A DNA stretch of 64,000 nt from Carya illinoinensis (GCF_018687715.1 NC_056756.1:1054001-1118000), one strand, 5' to 3'; numbered from the stretch's first letter, positions 49,030 through 61,689 are shown. Program-made: numbers and translations. The notes: generated from the letters alone by a model not told the origin.

Positions 49030-51351
49030 CAATGAGGAACTCTTTAAAGAAAGCATCATAATTTCCTATATAAAATAAAGTTGTATTTGAATTTTGAGTT
49101 GGGATCTTTATGAACAGTAGTGAGTTATGTAAGAACGATCTAAAATAAATTTAAATGTATTTAAATGTTAATATGAGTTTAGTACTATTTATGAGAAATT
49201 GAAAAAGATCGTGGGCCCAATCTATAAAGATATGTTAAGTTGAAAAATGTTGTAAGTCCCACATGTAAAAATGTTTTATATTGAGATGAGTTTAATAATT
49301 TAAAAGTTGGAAATTTGGATGTTAGATTCAGTTGAAAATTAAACTGAACTAAGTTAACAGAATAGGGCCATTACCATTTTAGAAAGTGTGTTTTTGGGAA
49401 TAAATTTTGGTAAGAGTTCTAATAATTAGTGATACTCGTTACTTGTATAATAAATAATTATTTTATACACATCTAACAATTAAAAAAGAAAAATAATACT
49501 TGCAATCGTGAGTATGTAAATATTGCGTAATCATTTTAAAAAATGTGAATAAATATGGGACTCACATGAAAAAAATTAATTATTTAATAATGAAACCTAG
49601 TATTTTTCAAAGTGACTGCACAATATTTGTACACTTCACGACTTTATATAGCATTACTTTTAATATAGATAAATGCTTTGCAACAGTCCTGTTGCCGTTG
49701 GGCTAAAAACAGTCCACCAACGGGTTAGCTACAAGTAAGATAAAGTGGTCTGTAGCACAATAGAATGAGAATCAGCTGATTAAATTAAATTAAATTCAAG
49801 GATGTGGCCACATTAAAATTAAATTAAAACTAAAATTATGAGAGATAATAAATTATTAACACTAACCCCAAATTTTTTTATTATACAATATTAATTTTCT
49901 TAATATAGAATCTAAAGTGAAAATATCATAAAAACTATATAAGATTGATGATTTATATGAAAAACAATGGAAATGATTTATCCTTTAAACTTCATTGAGC
50001 TTAATACTTAATGTGATACCAAAATAGATAGATTTTACATACAATTTGATAAACTAGTTTAAACATTATAATAAAAAATGACATTCTAAAAGATCATTTG
50101 ATAGTTTCTACAAAGAAAACAATTTTTAAATATTTTATATTTACAAAAATAATAACGGATGAATATTATTCTATGAAATATTGTAGTTAAAATTCTAAAA
50201 CAACCATTAAGTTGTGTTTTTAAAGTTTTATTTATATGTTATTTGGCAAATTATCAAGATTTAATTTTATATATGCTCTATAACTTTGTAATATTTTTTC
50301 ATTTTACGAGTGATGCCATTGAGTGGGAGGAGTTTGGGTAAGGGATGAGATCTGGTGTAGGCAAGTACATAATTAGTCACATAACATGCTAACATGATGC
50401 AATAAGATTGGAGGGCTGGTTATGGCAGGAGAGTAGAAATGCTGATCTCCAAGTTTTCTCTTTAATATACCATATATTACAAAATTACCCTTTATTTCAC
50501 GTAGAGTTGTAAAATATTTGTAAGGTGATCATTTCCTTATAATATTTTTGACCGATAATTATAGAAAAGAATGATAGTGCATACCACACTCTAATTTTAC
50601 CATATAAAATAAGACTCTTCTATAAAAAAAATCTTAACTCACAATATAGTTGGGAAAGATTAATGCATGCATTTTAATTAATCAAATGTAAACTGTCATA
50701 TTATAAAATTCATTTTATTATAAAGTATATTTGACATCTCATATTCAATCATATCAGTTTAAAATTATCAACCAATCTCGATATTAACTCGTGGTATAGA
50801 GTTTGGGATCACATTTATAAGCAATTATTTTATTATTTTTACAATCTTTTATATAATTAGATTTTAAATAAGTTGTACGAGAGTATATACCCACAACTTC
50901 CATTGGGCTTACTAGGTCTTATCTTTTACTTCTAGGTCGGATTGACGACCCAAAGGCCAAAAGCCCAATACAATTGTTGTGATTTCGAAATGATTCAAAT
51001 CCATATCCAACGAATTAGGAAACAACAACGTTGAATCATACAAACATGTCGGCGTTAGTCCACAAGTGTTTGGGAGAAAATTCAATCGTCAAAATGGGAA
51101 CAAAAGGCGAAACTCTCGGTGGGTATTGGGAACTTTTCCTTCCATACGGGAGGAGAGTGGCGAAATGGAATTTGGCTTATGAAGAAGGTGTCTTAAAAAT
51201 CAAATATAAAGCATTGACTCACGAATGCAATGTTCATGTGTCGCCTAATGTTGATTGTCTAATATGACATCTTCAATCTCACTTTTTTCCTAACACGTTT
51301 TTGGATGGCAGAAAATTCTGTAGAATGTGAGCTATCAAAATAGATGAATAA
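49030..51351. other. AT-rich intergenic DNA with repeat debris
   Basis: No recognised gene. A stretch at 49080-49330 has MITE-like content, and a small frame at 51046-51267 is listed separately. Confidence 0.4.
51046..51267 (+). CDS. Small ORF, 73 aa, unknown, doubtful
   Basis: ATG to TGA without interruption. The product contains GGYWELFLPYGRRVAKWNL and a Cys/His-bearing tail (HECNVHVSPNVDC). I do not recognise it, no promoter is evident, and it may be a gene fragment or chance. Its composition is less AT-biased than the surroundings, which is the only reason to list it. Confidence 0.2.
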   Translation: MSALVHKCLGENSIVKMGTKGETLGGYWELFLPYGRRVAKWNLAYEEGVLKIKYKALTHECNVHVSPNVDCLI

Positions 51352-51520
51352 GTCCCGTTTGATTATACAGATGAGATAAGATGAGATGTTTTAAATAGTA
51401 ATAAATAAAATATTATTATAACATAATTTTTTAATATTAATTTTATATTAAAATTTTAAAAAATTATAATTATGAGATAAGATGAGATTTTTAATTTTGG
51501 ATAACTGATCCGAACGTAAT
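51352..51520. mobile_element. MITE of the GATGAGATAAGATGAGAT family
   Basis: Starts CCCGTTTGATTATACAGATG, has the TAAATAAAATATTATTATAA core, and returns through GAGATAAGATGAGAT to a GGATAACTGATCCGAACG end. Same style as the elements at 6210, 14866 and 20016. The target duplication is unresolved. Confidence 0.55.
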
Positions 51521-52153
51521 GGTCAAAATAATTTGAATAAGATAACATAAAATCTGATTTTTAAACAAAAGAATTAGATTCGAATAGTTCGATTTCCCAT
51601 ATATACGAACAATAAGTTGACGGTTTACATGTAACAGAAAGTGCACATTATAATTATTTAAAATTTTAAAAATATGAGGCAAGTGTTATAATTTAACATG
51701 AAAAATGCAAATTGGAGTCGACAAAAAATTTGAAACATGCAAACCACGAGCGAGAAGAGGAGTGGTTTGATCATGATGTTTGACAAAAAGCGTGTCACGG
51801 AGGAGCAACTGGGCATTTTCGATGCTCCACTTTTTCAGCAGTTGCCCCTTACGACCCGGAAGCAGTAACGGAAGTCGAAAGTACACACATATCCATATAT
51901 GGACGAAAATTTTCTACATTTTCTTTTCAAATAAATAAATAATTAAATGTAAGACGTGATCATCCATCCGTACATATACGTATACGTGACTGCTCTGGGT
52001 TCTGAAACTCCCTTTGCAGAATCCTAGTCCGATCCTCCCTCTCTGCATCTCTCTGCGTCTCTGCTTATACATATCCAGAAATCTCAACAGGAAATAGATA
52101 AATTAAAATAAAATAAAATAAAATAAAGCAGAGGGTTGGAGACGGGACACACC

Positions 52154-55100
52154 ATGGGGTTGATCACTCTCTCCCCATGTGCCAGCTCTGCTGTTCTCCA
52201 TTCTCACCCTCGCTTACCTTCTGATCTACCTTACTCTTACCCTCGCTGCCCCCCCAGATCACCTTTGTCGCTCCCTACTTCTCTCTCCAAACGACGCTCT
52301 TTTCAACTTTACCGCCGCCCTTCCGCACTTCAAGGGCCCGCCGTCGGCCTCACCAACTCCGTGCCGGTAATTCCTACCATCTCATTATTTCATTTTTTTT
52401 GTTTCTCTTAATTTATTTTCTCTCTTTGTAGTCCTAAATTGGAAAAGCAGCTATTGATGGGAATGGTTTTCAATTATAGTACTCTTCGGGCTTTCTTTAT
52501 TTCAGATTAGGCAGCATTTTATGATGTTCCTTTGCCCCTTCCAATTACTATTTCATAAGCTTTTGTTTTTTAATGTTTTCTATTCAAAAAAAATTCTACG
52601 GTGGATTTTGAATTTACGTTTTTGAATCTTGAATCTAGTTGAACCATATGATACCACATGGCGGATTATGCTAGTTCTGATTGTAGCATCAGAAAGATTT
52701 AGCTGTTTATGAAGTTCCTTTGGAGAAAAAGTACTTATGATTCAGCATGTATGTGGCCTGAAAAGCGAGTATGCCCTTGTATATAATCCTTCAATTTCGA
52801 TTCTGGGTTTTGGTCACAGACCGATTAGAACCTTCGACATCGCGCTAAAGAATTCCAAACAACACACCTCGGTTGCCAATGCAATTGCATTTAGTGAGCA
52901 AGGCACATGCTATTCAGGTGTTTTGTTTACAAAATTAAGAATTTAATCACATGAACGTTTAGCTCCGTCCTTTCGTTGACTACGACAAAAGAAATTTGCT
53001 GACAAGGAAGGATGGTTCTTTGTGTAGCTAACTTGCCTTTGCAATCGTATTAGACTGACACATATGCATGTCCTTTTTATTTTTCATGGATGTTATCTGT
53101 ACTTGCAAAAATCAAGAATTCTGCTCAAATAAAAAATTAAGAATTAATTCTGCAAAGGTTTCACTTACATATGTATTGCTACTGAATTTCGTTCACCCAT
53201 TAATTTCTTCCAGTCGGAGTAGCAATGGCATTGCTTGTTATATGCATCTTACAATATTCTTTGATGGATTACTTAAAAAAATTCTTTGGTGGGGTTAGCC
53301 TCCAGTATTACCCTTCTGATTTTTTATGTTGGTTTTCAGCCTGGGAGTGAAACATACACAGTAGGTGATATTATGACAAGGAAGGAGAATTTACATGTTG
53401 TGAAACCAACAACAAGTGTTGATGAAGGTTTTGCTGATACTTGTGCTTCTATTTTCATGTGTATCATATCGGTTCATGTTTTCATTCACTGGATTTTGTT
53501 GTTACAGCATTGGAGGCTCTCGTGGAGAAGAGAATAACTGGCTTTCCAGTGATTGATGATGACTGGAAATTGGTAATTCCACTAACATTTTAACCATAAT
53601 AAGAAGAGAAGGAATTGCATTCATATATACAGCATGATATGGTGTGGTATCTTATGGCACGTGAATCATTCGTCATTCTCAATGTTGCATTGCAGATCTA
53701 TTTGACAACATTGATAAGATTGCTGTTTGATTACATGTTTTAAAGGCAGCTTTGTTTCTTGGAGATAGTTATCTGTGGAATGCTAAAGAATGATATACAG
53801 AAATTAGAATATGTGGTTGGTAATCGATATGTTTCCCTGATTAAATACGTTACTGCTGAGGGGGCTTCACCAAGTTAAATGTGAATTTATAAATTTAAAT
53901 GTTCCTTCCAAAGATTATGAAAAAGGGAAGAATTTGAGCCCTTTATATGTCTCGCCAAGGACAAGGTGCAACTTACTGAAGGGTATGTGTTTCAAACACG
54001 TTGAATTTAGAAACAGCATTATGGTGATAATGTGATATGATGTCTATGAGGTTAAATTATGTCTTTATGATATTAATACCTGAGGAAGTAATGAGTTTTC
54101 TGTTTCCCAAACACTCTCCTCTGCCATGAGTAGGTTGCTATGGGATAGGAGATGAGGAAGCCTGGATGCAAGATTGGGTGCGAGTGAGGATGAGAACCTA
54201 GTACTTATGCCATACTACTGATGGAATTTTGAATGGTCATATGAATACCTTGTCTAAATTGGAATCCGAGGTCCTGGAAAAATAAATTTTGTCCGAAGTT
54301 TCTTTCAAAGAGACTCACACAAGAATTAGAAAGCAATAGCCTTTTTATAATTCTGCAATTGCTGTTTTGGGACATAGGTGACCTTTGGTTTCATTTTATG
54401 GGTTTTATTGAGAATGGACTTTGCGTGATGGCTATATTCGAGTCCCATGAGGAGTTTTTTTTATTAGTCCAATTGGTGCTAAACACTTCTCATGCTGCAA
54501 TGGAATCTATATACAGGCTATGGATGGTATGGTGAAGTCAGGAAGGGATAGAGTGAGAGGAACAAGAAGTACCCTGGTCCCTGGCATAGGAGCCTTCCAT
54601 AAGCCAAAACATTTGAATTATGTTATAATCGACTTTAAATTATTTGAATTTAAGTTCTTCAGTTATGCTTAGGTGTTGCTGTTGTATATGTGCCATGTAC
54701 TTGGGCTATGCCTAGTCCTCATCAATAAAATTCTTATTTACTGATAAAAAAAAATTACTGCTGCCTCTAATTCTTGCAACCTTAGTTCCTTGTTTCATAC
54801 CCTCTTCACCCCCTCAAGACCAATCTTTTCCAAGTTGTGTTTGGACCATATAGCCTTATCAAATTTATACATTTCCAAGTTCTTAACACAGTAATTTTCC
54901 AAAAATCCTGAGCTCACCAGATGTAGACAATTTCTCTAGATTTGTCCCATATCACACTCAGATTGGTATGTAGATAATAATTTAATCCCTTTTGACAATG
55001 AGCACGTGTCCAACTTTTTTAGTTGAACATGGTATTTTTTGTCATTACAGATTATCATTATTTTTTTAACAAGATCTTCTATTACTGTAAGTTTCTATTA

Positions 55101-58099
55101 TTTTTATTGTTATGGTAATCTGGCTTTGTTAAAACAATTTAATTTTTTGAGATTGTTTACTCCATTGCATTGACTTGAGTTTTTTTCCTATGGCAGGTTG
55201 GTGTCGTTTCAGACTATGACTTGTTAGCACTCGATTCAATATCAGGTAGAACGGGTATTATGATCTAGTATTTTGCTTATTTTGCTTTATGAATATGACT
55301 CTAAATTTGGGAATGTGCGGTTGCTTAAATTTGTTCAAGATTTGGGAATTTCTGGCATGACATATCATATAAGATGTCGTTGCTGTCATCATAACATCTT
55401 CTGTGTTGGCATAATCTCTTTTCCTTGTTAAAAAAACTCACATCTTTCAGTTTGTCCCTTTTATCCTTTTCCTTTGGCAGGGAATCATAAAATTGGTTGT
55501 ATAATTTTTTGGTTTACATGTCTTTTTTTTCCTTCGGAATATTAGTGATATTTTATGTGCCATAAAGAAATTGTGATTATAATTTCGACTAGAGTTCGTT
55601 AGACACTAGTTGCAAATTTTTTATCAGCTATCTTTGTTCCCCCCTTCTCTCTCTCTCTCTCCCCCCCCCCCCCCCTACAATTAAAACAGTTTCTTATTTC
55701 TTCTTTTGTGGCTGGTAGGTGGCAGTCAAAGTGACACAAGTGTGTTTCCTGATGTCAATAGTTCATGGAAAGTATGTATGAAGCATCCTCTTTTTAAATG
55801 CCAGTCTTCTATTTTTGATTTGATTTTGTTCATTGCCTAGTATTTGATATTGAGAATCTTCAGAAGCGAAGAGCAAATCCCGGATTATGAGAATATTATA
55901 CCAGCTATTGTCCACTATCATGTTGAGTCATACGGCTATGATAAATTATGCCCATTTGTCTATTAGAAATCATTGGGATTTTGTTTCCTGGTTCTATACA
56001 TGCAACAATTAAATCGACTTCTACTGCCTTGGTCTTATATTATTATGCATTTTAGCATGAACCTTATTGTCTTTGAGAAAGTGCTTACATGCATCATAGC
56101 AACTTGACCATATATTTTGTATGATTCCTTCTATGCTACAAGAGCATTGCAGTCCAATAGGTTTGGTATATTGGAAATGTACAGTTACTCTCAAGTCACT
56201 CAATAAACCATAGTCCCAACGGATTAGGGTTTTTATTACATGGATCTTTTATGCCACTAGGCCCGACTTAGTTACAAATCAATAGTAATCATGTTTTCCT
56301 TTGCAGCTCTATACAAGTGATTTTGCAACCCCCCCTCCCCCCCGCCCGCCTTTTTGGTTACTTTATTAATATAAACTCTCTTTATTTCTGGTATTGGAAC
56401 ATTCATAGGCCTCTATTACATGTGTCCAAATTATCTCAACTGATTTCTTCTTATTTTATACTCAATTGGGGTGACCCTGACATGCATTCCTGAATTCTAT
56501 GTACTCCTGATAAAGATACTTTTCAGTTAGACCACATGCAAACTTAAAATCGTTTGATAACTTTATCACCTACTCTAGGGATTGCAATGGACTTACTCTG
56601 ACATCTAATTGTGATTTATTTTTTGGAAAAAGATTAAATATTGACAATCAAATGAAAAATATTTGTCCTTGTTCATGGTACCTAGGAGTTTATTACCCTT
56701 TTTGATTCCTCCAGCATAACCTCTTGCAGTGAACTATTTAGATTAGTTCGGTCAGAACTTTGTACACATGTTGAAAATTTTTTGGTGGATTTGGCTTGGG
56801 CAGCCATGTCATGACACTGCCAAGGCAAGGGCAACTATGCGACTGCAGTTTGATTATGCAAGAAATATTAAGCTGTTGAGTAATTGGAGCATCATATGAA
56901 CATGACTTTACTCAAGTGTTATTCTATTGAAATTGCTAAATTCATAATTAGGAAAAATTATCTTTTGCACCCCAAACTATCACATTTTTTTCAATTTACA
57001 TACTAAACTTCCAACATTGGCTATTTGTACCTAAACTACCAAATTTTGGCAATTTGTGCCCTCGATTAAGATTTGACAATTTGTACCCTGAACTGCTAGA
57101 TTGTGGTGCACGTTGTAAGTTTTTGTAGTTTAGAGTATAAATAAAAAGGACAGAGATAGTTTGGGGTGAAAAATGAAATTTTTCATAATCATCAAGATAG
57201 GCTTTACTACTCTTGGTCTCAGTCTCCACATAAGCCATTGCTAAAATTAGTGTGCCTGGTATGAGTCTACAAAAGATGGAGTAAAAAACCTGGCCCTGAA
57301 CAGAGCCATGCTCCCTCCCCTTGGATCAAATAGACTCCCTATCAATGAATTCATTAAATTGTGTGGATAATTGCTTGATCAACTACCACTTCCTCTAATT
57401 TTGGTAAGTGTTGCAGACATTCAATGAGATACATAACCTGCTAAAGAAAACTAATGGCAAGGTTGTTGGCGACTTGATGACACCTGCTCCACTTGTTGTT
57501 CAAGAATCCACCAATCTGGAAGATGCTGCTAGGTATTTATGTCTTTTGCTTCTCTTAATACATCTTCTTTGTGTACCTACAAAAAATATATCCTTGTGTC
57601 TGTTTTGTTTTCTGGAAATTTGTTTGTATTTGTGCTTGTTTCTATGTATCCTCGTGTATTTTGGGGCGAGACGATTCCAGCACCATATGTAGGAGGGAGG
57701 GAACTGATTGTTTCTTACAGAAGTGGTGGTTTTACTGTTTATATGCATACATGAACTACAGATTGCAACCCCAAGCATTGTGTATGATATGATGAGCCAA
57801 TAGTCATTTTCTTGGTCGCAAAATTTGAACCCTAAATGCTCTAAACCAATCCTTCTGATGCTAGGTTGTTGCTTGAAACAAAATTCCGCCGATTGCCTGT
57901 GGTAGATGGTGATGGAAAGCTGGTAAGTAAATGATTTGCTTGTTTTTCTGTTTGAAATTGCATTTGTAAGATGCTTCACAGGAATATGTAGTTTCTGATC
58001 GGTCTCTCTGATTAAATTTGGAAGGTTGGACTAATAACCAGGGGAAATGTTGTTAGAGCTGCTCTTCAGATAAAACATGCAGGCGAAAAGTTGGCTTAG
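52154..58099 (+). CDS. CBSX2: CBSX1/CBSX2-type chloroplast CBS-pair protein
   Basis: Single CBS-pair proteins of the chloroplast stroma bind adenosine nucleotides and activate thioredoxins, tuning the ferredoxin-thioredoxin system and H2O2 levels. Eight exons join in frame: 52154-52366, 53340-53427, 53508-53572, 55197-55245, 55719-55771, 57417-57532, 57865-57922 and 58025-58099. They encode 238 aa, the length I recall for Arabidopsis CBSX2. Residues 1 to about 70 are Ser/Pro/Arg-rich with few acids, a plausible transit peptide. CBS1 starts YTVGDIMTRKENLHVVKP and includes RITGFPVIDDDWKLVGVVSDYDLL. CBS2 starts VVGDLMTPAPLVVQES and includes FRRLPVVDGDGKLVGLITRGNVV. The end is KHAGEKLA. The long introns hold a LINE tail and a MITE. 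No coding defect is seen. Confidence 0.95.
54662..54754 (+). mobile_element. LINE 3' end with A tail in intron 3 of the CBSX gene
   Basis: TGCCATGTACTTGGGCTATG, an AATAAA signal and TTTACTGAT followed by an A tail are the terminal part of a plant L1-type LINE 3' UTR. How far the element extends leftwards is not clear. Confidence 0.6.
56952..57184. mobile_element. MITE-like inverted-repeat element in intron 5 of the CBSX gene
   Basis: The left end GAAAAATTATCTTTTGCACC and the inverted right end GAAAAATTTCATTTTTCACC both continue CCAAACTATC, about 30 bp of inverted repeat. The flanks CATAATTAG and ATAATCATC share ATAAT. The interior is made of repeated 'TTTGTACCTAAACT'-like units. Confidence 0.6.
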
Positions 58100-59004
58100 T
58101 TGAGAAGACTAATGTTGGAACTACTTTGCTGGTGCAGTCTTGTCTTTGATTAATCGCATTGATGCATCGTTCTTTTGGCGTCACTGTGGTGCTCTCTTAT
58201 TATGGGTTCGTTTGGAGGGGGCTTTATAATTGTTTGTCCCAGTTATTTGCTGACCGAGTACAGCATTTAGATTTTTAAGTGAGTGAGTGATTGATTTCTT
58301 CTTCTGCTATACACTGGGGGTATAGGTAGCTCACGCCTGTAATTATCAGTTTATGTTCTTTGTTATAAATTGAGAAACATTGGCTAGGATTGGAGTTGAC
58401 TTGGTTCAGCCTAAGCTGACATTGTAGTCAGTATTTTGATGTAATTTATATTCAAACAGTCGAAATCTTAAAGTATAAATATTTGTTTAGCCTAGGGTGT
58501 AAGAATATGGATCCGGATCGGAAAAATCAACCAGATTAGTCTTATTGTGGTCTCGGGATTTGGTGTTTTTAGGCCAGACTGGACTGATTTTTAAATATTT
58601 TTTTATATATAATATATTATTTTATATAGTAATTATATAAATTAATTATGTGATTTTTATCTAAGAGATCACTATTGATTATATGTACAATAAAATTATT
58701 TAATATTTATTAATTATATATAAAATGTTAAAGAGATTATTTAATTTTAATTTTATTAATTTAATTAATTTTTTATATTAAATTTTTTATTTAAAAAATA
58801 TTCATGAATCGAATGCACAGCCGACCGATCAGAGTGGCATACTACAGTGGATCTTTCATTTTCAATTCCATCTGAGCAAGGATGAGAAGGCTTATTGTGA
58901 AAAATATCATTTTCATTTACATCATATATCATGAAAGGTGTTATAAAAGTGTTGTGCATGTGTTATTATTCAAATTTAATTAGATACTGAAAAATATAAT
59001 TATA
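58100..59004. other. 3' region of CBSX and AT-rich spacer
   Basis: The 3' UTR of CBSX likely ends around 58470. The rest is AT-rich with no gene. Confidence 0.45.
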
Positions 59005-59424
59005 TGTTATAAAACTATCGAAAAGGAAAGAGAGATAGATTTATTATAAAACTTTCTAAAAGGAGAGAGAGATAGAGCTCAGAGAAGTTATGAAACTTAT
59101 GAATTTCTTAAAGAATTCAACGATATATATAGGCGTACAAAGGGAACTATGCTAGCTTACTATGCAGTATTATGCTGGCACTGTACATACGTCGGCCATT
59201 CACTATGCTAGTCACTATGCAGTACTATAGTGGTACTATGCACTGTGCTATGTCGGCCATTCACTATGCCAGTTACTATGCAGTACTATGCTGGCACTAT
59301 GCACTGTGCTATGTCGACCATTTACTATGCCAGTTACTATGTAGTACTATGCTGGCACTATGTTAGCACTATGCACTTGACGACTAGATAAATGTGGTCA
59401 TACAATTCAAGATAGTTTATAACA
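59005..59424 (-). mobile_element. 3' LTR (420 bp) of a Ty1-copia element on the minus strand
   Basis: It begins TGTTATAAAACTATCG and ends GATAGTTTATAACA on the plus strand, so both ends carry the same inverted TGTTATAAACTATC. A polypurine tract (minus AAAGGGGAAG, 59425-59434) abuts it, so this is the 3' LTR of an element whose 5' side lies beyond 64000. It carries a 61-bp tandem repeat. The second LTR is out of view, so the target duplication cannot be checked. Confidence 0.8.
59146..59375 (+). repeat. 61-bp tandem repeat inside the copia LTR, about 3.7 units
   Basis: Units read ACTATGCCAGTTACTATGCA then GTACTATGCTGGCACTATGC and on to GTCGGCCATTC, with a few changes per copy. Confidence 0.85.
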
Positions 59425-59639
59425 CTTCCCCTTTGGATGACCATATTTAAAGAATATGCATAGTTAAAACCTGTGGGAAAAAACCAATGGCGAAGGAAAA
59501 AGAGTACAGTATTCATGTGTATCGCCGAGTGCTTTAGGATTGCCTCATTAAAACCTTGCAAAGGAAAACCCAGTGGGATAAAACCTTAGCGAAGGAAAAA
59601 GAGTACAATCAGCACAAGTCTTCAAGACATTACTTCCCC

Positions 59640-59990
59640 TGAAAAGTGCATGATAACAGGTCTTCAAACCTCCGCATTCCAATGTTCTGCATAATCTTCT
59701 TAAATGTTAAGTTGGTAGTGCATGATAATAGGTCTTCAAACCTCCGCATTCCAATGTTCTGCATAATCTTCTTAAATGTTGAAGTTGGTAATGCTTTAGT
59801 GAATAAATCTGATAGATTTTTACTTGACCGTACCTTCTTGATATCAATTTCAACTTTCTTCTCATGAATTGCAATGATCTTCTTGTATGTATCTGAAAAA
59901 TAGCTCGTATCTGTACATCCAACTAACTGTGGAATCCATGTTGATAAAATAATCTCAACTGGATCTTTCTGCTCATCACTACTCTTTTAG
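59640..59990 (-). pseudogene. Decayed RNase H end of a copia pol gene, with 70-bp tandem duplication
   Basis: Minus-strand frames recover QLVGCTDTSYFSDTYK, KKVRSSKNLSDLFTKALPTS and IMQNIGMRRFEDLL, the C-terminal RNase H/tail of Ty1-copia polyproteins. The middle of the RNase H domain is missing. The last about 70 bp (IMQNIGMRRFEDLL region) occur twice in tandem (59649-59718 and 59719-59788). This is the 3' end of the pol gene; the element is defective. Confidence 0.8.
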
Positions 59991-60136
59991 AGTTATACTC
60001 TTCTGGAGTTCTTGTAAATAACACAGTTAGTGGAGAATTCATCAACATTAAACCGCTAACCTCATTTTTTAATAAAAACGGTGGCCAGCCTTTTAAGATC
60101 AGACAAGCACCGCGGATTTTCAACTCCTCTGTAGGT

Positions 60137-60190
60137 GTCAGGCGTGCTGTCAGGCACCGCAGCTGTCAGGCGTGCTGTCAGGCGCCGCAG
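60137..60190 (+). repeat. 28-bp direct repeat upstream of the antisense ORF
   Basis: TGTCAGGCGTGCTGTCAGGC followed by (A/G)CCGCAG occurs twice, giving four GTCAGGC motifs just upstream of a TATA box. Confidence 0.75.
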
Positions 60191-60256
60191 AGCTATGAAG
60201 CTATATTCCATCTCTTTTCTCTTGCTTCACGAGAGATGCTGTATCATAATTTTCTC

Positions 60257-60264
60257 TATAAAAG
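60257..60264 (+). promoter_or_regulatory. TATA box for the ORF at 60378
   Basis: TATAAAAG on the plus strand, about 120 bp before the ATG at 60378. It implies a leader of about 90 nt. Confidence 0.45.
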
Positions 60265-60377
60265 AGATATTCAGCTCATCTTCATTCGCATCTCATTTTC
60301 TTCACTTTTCTGTAATCATACTGCATTTTTACTCTGCAATTTCTTTCTGCATTGTTATCCTGCAATCTCTCTCTGCA

Positions 60378-60803
60378 ATGGCTCAGCAATCTTCTCAGGA
60401 TCAATATATGAGGTATTCGGCACCTCGTTCATCAGCTGTTCCTACTTCTACCACAGGTGTTATCATGCAATATAATGATCTGACTCGTAGGGCAGATAAT
60501 GAAGCTATTTATGAGTTTGTGAGTCTCGGTACCCGATACTCATCATCCATTGTCGTATTTTTTCAGCGACTACAATCCAGAACTTGTGGAGTTGACGATC
60601 TCCACGAGAATATTGCTATACTTCAGCGACTTCTTCTGGAGTCCAACATGAAGATAGAATCAATAAAGAAAGAGAATAGGAATTTAAAATCCTTGCTTAA
60701 ATCTTCTTTTCGATTGCCCACCCCTTTAGATAGGGATGCTATGCAGATTCTTGAAGAACAAGAGCGTTTGAAGAATGAGGCAAAGTGTCTCAAATTTTTG
60801 TAA
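60378..60803 (+). CDS. Intact 141-aa coiled-coil ORF, antisense inside a copia element, unknown
   Basis: ATG to TAA, uninterrupted, starting MAQQSSQDQYMRYSAP. The N-terminal third is Ser/Thr-rich and the middle has a YEFVSLGTRYSSSIVVFFQR stretch. The C-terminal half has heptad-like spacing (IAILQRLLLESNMKIESIKK, ENRNLKSLL), suggesting a coiled coil, then EEQERLKNEAKCLKFL. The frame is open upstream to 60135, but the TATA box at 60257 favours the ATG at 60378. It lies opposite to the degenerate gag-pol around it and is better preserved than they are. I do not recognise the family. It could be an accessory antisense ORF of the retrotransposon, like those known in some Ty3-gypsy elements, or a captured gene. 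Confidence 0.55.
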   Translation: MAQQSSQDQYMRYSAPRSSAVPTSTTGVIMQYNDLTRRADNEAIYEFVSLGTRYSSSIVVFFQRLQSRTCGVDDLHENIAILQRLLLESNMKIESIKKENRNLKSLLKSSFRLPTPLDRDAMQILEEQERLKNEAKCLKFL

Positions 60804-61569
60804 TTCTTGCTTCAAGATAATAAAATAATATTTCACAAATATTCATATTTGTGTTTCTATCTTTTGGTAGATGTTCTGTGTGCTTCCTTTTATTTCTTCT
60901 TTAATAATGCACACTTCATATCAAACTCATAATATGAATCTGAAATACTAATTGTATTAAAAGATGGTATTTCATGACTAATAACATCATCCATCTTTCC
61001 CTTGAAGCCGCAAGGGTTTTAGATTTATATTTCAAATATGTGCAGTTTTTATGAGCTCTTCTGGAGCCTCAATGACATTTAAATCATATATATAAACTGC
61101 AATAATAGCTTGTTTTCATTTGCGTTTGGATTGCTTTAGATTATATAAGGATCTTTGAAACTTGATAGAATACATATTTCCAGATGTATTCATATTAGAA
61201 GCTTCAGACATTTTCTATCCTTCAGGGATTTTCATATATATATCATGATCCAATGATCCATATAAATATGTAGTTAATCATGCATATCCAAACTCTCGAT
61301 AACTTTCAAGCTAATAAAAATCTTAATATGATTTCAACCACTTTAAAATCATATCAATATTGTTTCTTCGAGAAACTAACTTGTGATTTCTATATCACAT
61401 TTTCATATTAAAAGTTTCAGGCTTTTTATATCATGTATATAAATATCCACTGATATTTAACAAAAATCACATCTTTAGGTGTTTGGACTTCAAATCCATA
61501 TTTATCACATTTTACTTAGTGATATCAATTCTGCAGGAATTGAGAAACTGACTCGTGATTTATATATCA
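60804..61569 (-). other. Non-coding, degenerate interior of the copia element
   Basis: No intact frame. Patches look like diverged copies of neighbouring element sequence, including one copy (61443-61543) of a duplicated pol segment. Confidence 0.4.
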
Positions 61570-61689
61570 CATTTTTATTTCCTTTTCATAAATACCCACT
61601 GACATTCAACAAGCATCACCTCTTTAGGTGTTTGGACTATAAGTCCCGATGCATCATATTTTACTAGTGAATTAATTCTGCAGGAATTG
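61443..61689 (-). repeat. Direct duplication of a 100-bp pol segment, 148-bp period
   Basis: 61443-61543 and 61591-61689 share CTTTAGGTGTTTGGACT and AATTCTGCAGGAATTG with similar spacing. The intervening 47 bp also resembles 61367-61415. Confidence 0.7.

Noticed and set aside
53286..53537. 83-codon frame running through CBSX exon 2
   Set aside because: The exon 2 to exon 3 splice (53427/53508) is required for the CBS domain; the longer frame is read-through of introns.
60135..60377. Longer 222-codon version of the antisense ORF
   Set aside because: The extra N-terminus is encoded by the direct repeat and the TATA/leader region, so it is probably not translated.
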